A DNA stretch of 11,515 bases from Flavobacteriales bacterium UBA3442 (lineage in GTDB: Bacteria; Bacteroidota; Bacteroidia; Flavobacteriales; Schleiferiaceae). The stretch's first letter is position 1. Each line of letters opens with the position of its first letter. Below are positions 7,352-11,515 of this stretch, piece after piece. Position numbers and translations under genes: made by a program. The stretch lies in the NCBI GenBank assembly GCA_002378565.1, contig DFSH01000046.1, positions 1-11,515 of the forward strand, written 5' to 3'. The notes under the pieces are model-generated. The model had not been told where the DNA came from and made no database searches. It saw only the letters and a list, made by a program, of their open reading frames with translations.

Positions 7352-8788
7352 CTACAGCCCTCGTCCCTTAAGAATGGTCCAAATGGTGTAAATAACCACT
7401 TTCAAATCATTGAAGAAGGTGATGTTCTCAATGTAAATCAAGTCATACTCCATGCGCTTGATCATCTCATCCACTTGACTTGCGTAACCAAACCTCACCA
7501 TGCCCCAGCTGGTTAAACCCGGCCTGACCTTGTAGATGTGCTGGTATTGCGGAGCTCTTTGAAGGATTTGTTGTGCGAAATAGCGTCTTTCTGGCCTAGG
7601 ACCGACCAGGCTCATGTCACCGACTAGGATATTCCAAAACTGCGGTAGCTCATCCAATCGGTATTTCCTCATGACCTTGCCAACCCTTGTGATGCGAGGG
7701 TCATCATCTTTACTGAGAAGAGGCTTAAGGCCTTCAGCATCCTGAAGCATGCTTCGAAATTTGATGATGAAAAAGGGTTTGCCTTGTAGACCTAGGCGTT
7801 CTTGTCGGTAAAGAGCGCCTCCTTTGCTGCTCCACTTGACACACAATGCAAGTAGGAGGTATATGGGTGCGCAGATGATCAATGCCAAGGTGCTAATGGT
7901 CACATCGACAAGGCGTTTGCTGTGCGCCTGAAAGGCTGTCATCGGGTTGAGATGCCACTCGACCAGCGGGAGGCCATGGTCATCCATTTGCACTTGACCA
8001 CTCAGAATGCCATAGGTGTCTGGGAACATAAAAATCCGACTTTCAAGCTGTTCCAATACCAGAATCAAGGATGACAGGGATCCGTGCATGTTTTCAGGCA
8101 AGGCAACAATACAGTCTTCAACATCTAGGGACAAAAAACATTCACTGACGCCATCAATTGAACTCACCATTGGGATGCCGTCAAGCGCATCACAATCGCC
8201 ATCATCCAAGATATTCACCCAGCCAACAAAGACTTCACCGGAGGCTCTTCCATGGCGCTTGATGTCCTGGATCTTGGGCTCAATAAAGCCGCGTGTGCCA
8301 ATCAACAGTGTCGGGAAGGCAAATCGTTTGTTGCGAATTTGTCGTCGGATCAAACTTGCAATGAAAATGCGACCACCTAAAGAAAGCAGGAGTATGGCTG
8401 CAGCAAACCTGCCACCAATATGAAAGTAGTCCAATGTAGAACCTACGTAATCATCCAGCAGGAAGGCTAAGAAATAACACAGCACAAAGACGATGCCTAC
8501 CTGAACAATGCGACCCATTTCTTTCAGGCGTGACTTCCGAAGGGGGTTGTTGTACATGCCAACCAGCCAAAGTGAAGCTAGCCACAAGAACGTGGTTGCA
8601 AAAATACCGATGTAGAATTTATTGCCCCATAACAGGTGATCAATGCCAAACAAGCTAGGTTCAATGGCCGTTTTACGAAAGCTGTAAAGCATCCAATAAG
8701 CCAGTGATGCCGTGGTTGCATCCCAGCCGATGTAGACCCAGCGCCAACGCCGCTGAATAGCCAACAATGACTTACCCCTAGGGCTCAT
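7352..8788 (-). CDS. Polyprenyl-phosphate sugar-1-phosphate transferase (initiating glycosyltransferase)
   Basis: Membrane enzyme of 478 residues that should move a sugar-1-phosphate from a nucleotide sugar to undecaprenyl phosphate, the first step of exopolysaccharide, O-antigen or glycoprotein assembly. The N-terminal half has about four to five hydrophobic segments (roughly 18-37, 58-78, 94-111, 126-147) and then a soluble nucleotide-binding-like module (about 155-285), as in WbaP/WcaJ-type large enzymes. The catalytic domain begins at KRLVDV (291) with a re-entrant helix at about 292-316 containing Pro308. It carries KFRSM, the Asp379-Glu380 catalytic pair in LDELPQFWN, and GPRPE (396-400). 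Donor sugar cannot be read from the sequence. Its ATG overlaps the stop of the upstream lipoprotein gene (ATGA), suggesting translational coupling. No other glycan gene is nearby, so the rest of the pathway must be elsewhere. Confidence 0.93.
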   Translation of the reverse strand: MSPRGKSLLAIQRRWRWVYIGWDATTASLAYWMLYSFRKTAIEPSLFGIDHLLWGNKFYIGIFATTFLWLASLWLVGMYNNPLRKSRLKEMGRIVQVGIVFVLCYFLAFLLDDYVGSTLDYFHIGGRFAAAILLLSLGGRIFIASLIRRQIRNKRFAFPTLLIGTRGFIEPKIQDIKRHGRASGEVFVGWVNILDDGDCDALDGIPMVSSIDGVSECFLSLDVEDCIVALPENMHGSLSSLILVLEQLESRIFMFPDTYGILSGQVQMDDHGLPLVEWHLNPMTAFQAHSKRLVDVTISTLALIICAPIYLLLALCVKWSSKGGALYRQERLGLQGKPFFIIKFRSMLQDAEGLKPLLSKDDDPRITRVGKVMRKYRLDELPQFWNILVGDMSLVGPRPERRYFAQQILQRAPQYQHIYKVRPGLTSWGMVRFGYASQVDEMIKRMEYDLIYIENITFFNDLKVVIYTIWTILKGRGL

Positions 8789-9690
8789 GGGCAGTAGATC
8801 ATCCGCATGTTGTCAATAAGAATGGTGTCAATCTTGCCAGTTGAGTCTTTAGCAGTTCCAATAAATATTTGGTAATCGTAGGCATCCGGAAAGCCTGATA
8901 CCTCGGTCACAAGGTTGATGTAAGCATGGCTCCATTCATCCTTGGGGTACAGGGTAGCTGTTGGCTGTTGAATGATTCCGCTAGGTCGATTTGCAATCAC
9001 ACCAATGGTGACAGGTAGTGTGGATCGGTAGTCCAGTTCTACGTAGACATTCTCGCCACCGGTTGGCAGGCTGTAAGCAGTGTTTGACACAGCTTCAAAA
9101 CGCCCGATGCCACCATTTAGTATGGCCATGCCACTGGCTACGTTGGGCTCTCCATTGATGGGGGGAAACTTGAGTTGAGCAGAGGATACCGTGGTCCATG
9201 ATGTATCGCTGGTGGCTGCAGGGACCATGGTTCTGCCTGCGCTATTGAAATTCTCTAGATTCACGCCCACCATGCAATTGCTGCCATAGGCTATGGCATA
9301 AGGACTGTTGCCAATAGGAAGGTTGCTGACAGAACCTTTGCCTAGAAGAATGTTGCTCACCAGCGGTTCGTAAAACGGGTACACCCCGCGAAAACCAGCG
9401 ATGCCATTGATGTCAATTCCTGGGTAGAGCTTGACTTCATGCATGCCGTCAGCTACAATAACAGGTATTTCCATCGGTAAATCGAATGCACCCAGGTTCA
9501 CACCATCTACCTCAACCCACGTCGTGGTGATGTGTGAATTGGTATTTCCGGCCCATGGTTCATCTTGGATATCTGCCAGAGCAAGGGCGTCAACTCTCAG
9601 GTACGCAGGCTCTTGTGCGGGTGTCATGTCGCAAGCGGCTAAAGTCAAGACGAGAAGGCTTATTGTGAAGCTGTGTGAAAGTCCTTTCAT
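8785..9690 (-). CDS. Lipoprotein of unknown function
   Basis: Predicted lipoprotein of 301 residues. I chose the ATG at 9690 because it is followed directly by a lipoprotein signal peptide: a Lys, a hydrophobic core, and the lipobox LAAC with Cys20 as the acylated residue. The frame is open further upstream to 9879, but that part has no signal-peptide character and would lie over pcm. The mature N-terminus (CDMTPAQEP) has no obvious Lol-avoidance or surface-export charge cluster, so its final membrane face is uncertain. Two parts are visible: a beta-rich stretch at about 28-120 with VDGVNLGAFDLP and VIVADGMHEVKLYPGI, resembling small ligand-binding or PEGA-like repeats, and a C-terminal jelly-roll-like part at about 160-300 (YVELDYRS, WSHAYINL, IDTILIDNMRMI), recalling carbohydrate-binding folds. 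I do not recognise a named family. It is coupled to the sugar transferase gene, so a role in envelope glycan handling is a plausible guess. Confidence 0.8.
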   Translation of the reverse strand: MKGLSHSFTISLLVLTLAACDMTPAQEPAYLRVDALALADIQDEPWAGNTNSHITTTWVEVDGVNLGAFDLPMEIPVIVADGMHEVKLYPGIDINGIAGFRGVYPFYEPLVSNILLGKGSVSNLPIGNSPYAIAYGSNCMVGVNLENFNSAGRTMVPAATSDTSWTTVSSAQLKFPPINGEPNVASGMAILNGGIGRFEAVSNTAYSLPTGGENVYVELDYRSTLPVTIGVIANRPSGIIQQPTATLYPKDEWSHAYINLVTEVSGFPDAYDYQIFIGTAKDSTGKIDTILIDNMRMIYCP

Positions 9691-9695
9691 GCGCA

Positions 9696-9703
9696 CAAAA
9701 GTA
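9696..9703 (-). promoter_or_regulatory. Predicted -7 promoter box for the lipoprotein-led operon (TACTTTTG)
   Basis: Minus strand reads TACTTTTG, a match to TAnnTTTG, ending only 5 bases before the chosen ATG at 9690. With transcription starting a few bases past the box, the mRNA would be leaderless or nearly so. This also supports 9690 as the start, since a start at 9879 would lie upstream of the promoter. No -33 TTG at the expected distance. Confidence 0.5.
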
Positions 9704-9734
9704 GAGATGTTCACTGTTGTATGTTTACGCAGAC

Positions 9735-10391
9735 ATGGGAAATGACACACATAAGCACAAAGGTCAACGTCAGCAACTGATTGACGCCTTAAGAGCAAAG
9801 GAAATCCATGATGAATTGGTGTTGAAAGCCATGAATGCGGTACCTCGCCATCGCTTTCTAGACAGTTCTTTTGAAGCATTTGCTTACCGTGATGCTGCCT
9901 TTCCTATTCGTGCTGACCAAACCATCAGCCAGCCTTACACGGTAGCTTTTCAGAGTCAGTCGCTTCGACTGAAGCCAGGCGCTAAGGTTTTGGAGATTGG
10001 TACAGGTTGCGGCTACCAAGCTGCTGTGCTGGTTGAGATGGGCTTCAAGGTGTTCAGCATTGAGCGACAAAAAAGCCTCTTTGATTTTGCGAAATTGCTC
10101 TTGCCTAAGTTGGGCTACCGTCTGCATCAAAAATTTGGTGATGGCTACTTAGGTATGCCAACGTTTGCGCCATTTGATGGCATCATTGTGACAGCCGCTG
10201 CGCCATCAGTGCCTCAAGCCTTGTTGGAACAGCTGGCAATCGGTGGCGCGCTCATCATCCCAATTGGTGAGGATACAGAGGATCAGGTCATGCATCGGAT
10301 CACGCGAAGCGATGAGTCTAAATGGGAGAGAGAGTCTTTGGGGCTTTTTCGCTTTGTCCCCATGCTTAAGGATGTAAACCGAGGGGGTTGA
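9735..10391 (+). CDS. pcm: Protein-L-isoaspartate O-methyltransferase
   Basis: SAM-dependent repair enzyme of 218 residues, the usual size, that methylates abnormal L-isoaspartyl residues in damaged proteins so that they can revert to aspartate; cytoplasmic. The family signature DQTISQPYTVA at 61-71 recognises substrate. SAM-binding motif I reads LEIGTGCGYQAAVL (86-99), the post-I acidic residue is Glu110 in FSIE, and the motif II region FDGIIVTAAAP is at 147-157, followed by GGALIIPIG. The ATG at 9735 is preferred over an in-frame TTG at 9717, which adds six residues unlike the family. A half-matching promoter box (TATGTTTA, 9720-9727) precedes the ATG by 7 bases, too weak to list separately. 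It is divergent from the lipoprotein gene, 44 bases apart, and ends exactly where smpB ends on the other strand. Confidence 0.95.
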   Translation: MGNDTHKHKGQRQQLIDALRAKEIHDELVLKAMNAVPRHRFLDSSFEAFAYRDAAFPIRADQTISQPYTVAFQSQSLRLKPGAKVLEIGTGCGYQAAVLVEMGFKVFSIERQKSLFDFAKLLLPKLGYRLHQKFGDGYLGMPTFAPFDGIIVTAAAPSVPQALLEQLAIGGALIIPIGEDTEDQVMHRITRSDESKWERESLGLFRFVPMLKDVNRGG

Positions 10392-10838
10392 TCAAATGCG
10401 TTTAGCCTCCCGCAAGTCACGGGCATCCTCACGGTTTCGAATGCTCTGCCGCTTGTCGTGCAAATGCTTGCCCTTCGCAATGGCAATATCCATTTTACAC
10501 CACCCTTTGTCGCTGAAGTACATTTTCAATGGAATAAGTGTTAAGCCCTTGTCATTCAATTTTTTAGCAATCTTTTCAATCTCCCGCTTCTTCAGCAACA
10601 ACTTGCGTTCACGCAAGGGGGGGTGGTTTGCGTATGAGCCATGACTGAATTCAGATATATGCATGCCCTTAACCCATAGCTCTCCCGAACTCGACACAAC
10701 AACGTAGCTCTCAGCAAGGGACACTTTGCCTTCCCGGATTGCCTTAACCTCCGTGCCGGTTAATTGCAAACCTGCATGGAACTTATCCTGTATTTCATAG
10801 GCATACCTCGCTTTGCGATTATCGATGACCGGGTTCAT
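10392..10838 (-). CDS. smpB: SsrA-binding protein SmpB
   Basis: Small RNA-binding protein of 148 residues that binds tmRNA (SsrA) and brings it to stalled ribosomes for trans-translation. The beta-barrel core includes NRKARYAYEI (7-16), the TGTEVKAIREGKVSL stretch (27-41) that contacts tmRNA, and ELWVKGMHI. The basic C-terminal tail, which lies in the empty mRNA channel and becomes helical, is seen as GKHLHDKR...REDARDLREAKRI. The length is typical. No tmRNA gene is in the window. The stop codon abuts the pcm stop on the opposite strand with no base between, so the two transcripts must overlap at their 3' ends. A TAATTTTG box lies 4 bases before the ATG. The pcm-smpB neighbourhood is familiar from Bacteroidota genomes. 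Confidence 0.97.
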   Translation of the reverse strand: MNPVIDNRKARYAYEIQDKFHAGLQLTGTEVKAIREGKVSLAESYVVVSSSGELWVKGMHISEFSHGSYANHPPLRERKLLLKKREIEKIAKKLNDKGLTLIPLKMYFSDKGWCKMDIAIAKGKHLHDKRQSIRNREDARDLREAKRI

Positions 10839-10842
10839 GTGG

Positions 10843-10850
10843 CAAAATTA
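10843..10850 (-). promoter_or_regulatory. Predicted -7 promoter box for smpB (TAATTTTG)
   Basis: Minus strand reads TAATTTTG, matching TAnnTTTG, with only four bases (CCAC) between it and the smpB ATG. This geometry predicts a leaderless transcript or one with a 1-2 base leader. No -33 TTG at the usual spacing. Confidence 0.5.
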
Positions 10851-10857
10851 GGCTAGT

Positions 10858-10865
10858 TACCTTTG
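10858..10865 (+). promoter_or_regulatory. Predicted -7 promoter box for pyrD (TACCTTTG)
   Basis: Exact TAnnTTTG match with the same central bases as the ftsK and arginase boxes. Six bases separate it from the pyrD ATG at 10872, again implying an almost leaderless mRNA. It lies back to back with the smpB box, 7 bases apart. A TTC (10834-10836) sits 21 bases upstream in place of the -33 TTG. Confidence 0.5.
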
Positions 10866-10871
10866 CCATCC

Positions 10872-11515
10872 ATGCTTTATCAACACATCATTCGCCCCCT
10901 GTTGTTCACGGCACAACCTGAACGCGTGCACGAATGGACCATGAATGCCTTGAAAATGGCTCAGAGTCAAGCATCTGGTCTGGCTTTGCTCCGCAGCATT
11001 GCGGGCAAGATCCCTCGCCAACCGCTGCAGGTGATGGGTTTAAATTTTGATCACCCAATTGGATTGGCAGCAGGCTTGGACAAGCAAGCAGAGGCCGTTG
11101 ATGCGTTCTTTGCTTTAGGTTTTTCCCATATCGAGGTTGGAACCCTGACCCCTAAGCCTCAAGCCGGAAACCCTAAGCCTCGCCTGTTTCGCCTACCCGA
11201 AGATCAGTCGTTGATCAATCGCATGGGGTTCAACAACGATGGCGCAGCCTCAGCGGCCAAGCGATTGAGCGCAAGAAAAAGCCATAGCCCTATTGGTGGG
11301 AACATTGGGAAAAACAAGTTGACGCCTAACAGTGAGGCTGCACAGGACTATGTGATGGCTCTTGAGTCATTGAGCGATGTAGTTGATTACTTCACTGTCA
11401 ATTTATCTTCCCCAAACACACCTGGTTTGCGAGACCTGCAGCATGAAGGTGCCTTGAGGACTATTTTGCGTGAAGTCTCACAAGCGAATACAAGATTGCA
11501 TCGACGCCCTTTGAC
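10872..11515 (+). CDS. pyrD: Dihydroorotate dehydrogenase (quinone), class 2, 5' part
   Basis: The frame from the ATG at 10872 stays open for 214 codons to the window edge; the family is about 340-350 residues, so roughly the last third is missing. The enzyme oxidises dihydroorotate to orotate in pyrimidine synthesis, passing electrons from FMN to membrane quinone. Class 2 features are visible: an N-terminal helical region (MLYQHIIRPLLFTAQPE onward) that attaches to the membrane and forms the quinone tunnel, GLAAGLDK (64-71) at the FMN site, GTLTPKPQAGNPKPRLFRLP, the NRMGFNNDG motif (116-124), and NLSSPNTPGLR (177-187) containing the catalytic base Ser180, where class 1 enzymes have Cys. The start is fixed by the family N-terminus and by the promoter box just before it. 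It is divergent from smpB across 33 bases. Confidence 0.96.
   Translation, partial: MLYQHIIRPLLFTAQPERVHEWTMNALKMAQSQASGLALLRSIAGKIPRQPLQVMGLNFDHPIGLAAGLDKQAEAVDAFFALGFSHIEVGTLTPKPQAGNPKPRLFRLPEDQSLINRMGFNNDGAASAAKRLSARKSHSPIGGNIGKNKLTPNSEAAQDYVMALESLSDVVDYFTVNLSSPNTPGLRDLQHEGALRTILREVSQANTRLHRRPL

Noticed and set aside
8016..8423. 135-codon plus-strand open frame opposite the sugar transferase gene
   Set aside because: Antisense to a conserved gene, no signal, domain or promoter box; best read as a chance frame.
9717..9734. TTG start giving six extra residues to pcm
   Set aside because: The ATG at 9735 gives the usual family N-terminus and length; the TTG version has no supporting ribosome site.
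9691..9879. Open frame extending the lipoprotein gene upstream to 9879 (63 extra residues)
   Set aside because: The extension lies over the start of pcm, has no signal-peptide character, and would sit upstream of the TACTTTTG promoter box. The lipobox fits only the start at 9690.
1..11515. Mobile elements, CRISPR arrays, tRNA or rRNA genes, toxin-antitoxin or defence genes
   Set aside because: Looked for transposase motifs, regularly spaced repeats and RNA-gene signatures on both strands; none found, and there is almost no non-coding space to hold them.

Overview
The window looks like an ordinary, very compact piece of a chromosome from a member of the Bacteroidota, probably a Flavobacteriales-like marine or freshwater lineage. 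The reasons are the four-helix FtsK with an acidic linker, a secreted C1 cysteine peptidase of the bleomycin-hydrolase type, the pcm and smpB genes side by side, a class 2 (quinone-linked) dihydroorotate dehydrogenase, the near absence of Shine-Dalgarno sequences, and above all TAnnTTTG promoter elements (the Bacteroidota sigma factor -7 box) in the gaps between divergent genes. G+C is roughly 45-50% by eye. Only about 230 bases, near 2% of the window, lie outside coding sequence. The largest gap is 63 bases, so there is no stretch over 300 bases without a gene.

Layout. (1) 21-2447, minus: ftsK, DNA translocase for chromosome segregation; a further minus-strand gene probably begins in the first 7 bases. 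(2) 2511-5214, plus: a two-gene operon of arginase and argS whose reading frames overlap by 8 bases, divergent from ftsK across a palindromic double promoter. (3) 5229-9690, minus: a four-gene run in the order lipoprotein (upstream), polyprenyl-phosphate sugar-1-phosphate transferase, 3-hydroxyacyl-CoA dehydrogenase, secreted C1 peptidase. The first two overlap by 4 bases (ATGA) and the others are 38 and 21 bases apart. (4) 9735-10391, plus: pcm, divergent from the lipoprotein gene. (5) 10392-10838, minus: smpB, ending tail-to-tail with pcm with no base between. (6) 10872 to the window edge, plus: the first 214 codons of pyrD, divergent from smpB.

How they work together. Most are housekeeping genes: ftsK for division, argS for tRNA charging, smpB for trans-translation, pcm for protein repair and pyrD for pyrimidine synthesis. 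The arginase-argS pair joins two enzymes that compete for free arginine. The minus-strand run mixes envelope functions (lipoprotein, initiating glycosyl-phosphate transferase, exported peptidase) with a fatty-acid or acyl-CoA enzyme; no single pathway joins them. I see no mobile element, CRISPR array, tRNA or rRNA gene, or defence system. The points worth a second look are regulatory and structural: TAnnTTTG boxes almost touching start codons, a palindrome joining the ftsK and arginase promoters, and a perfect 12-base-arm palindrome inside the 3' end of argS.
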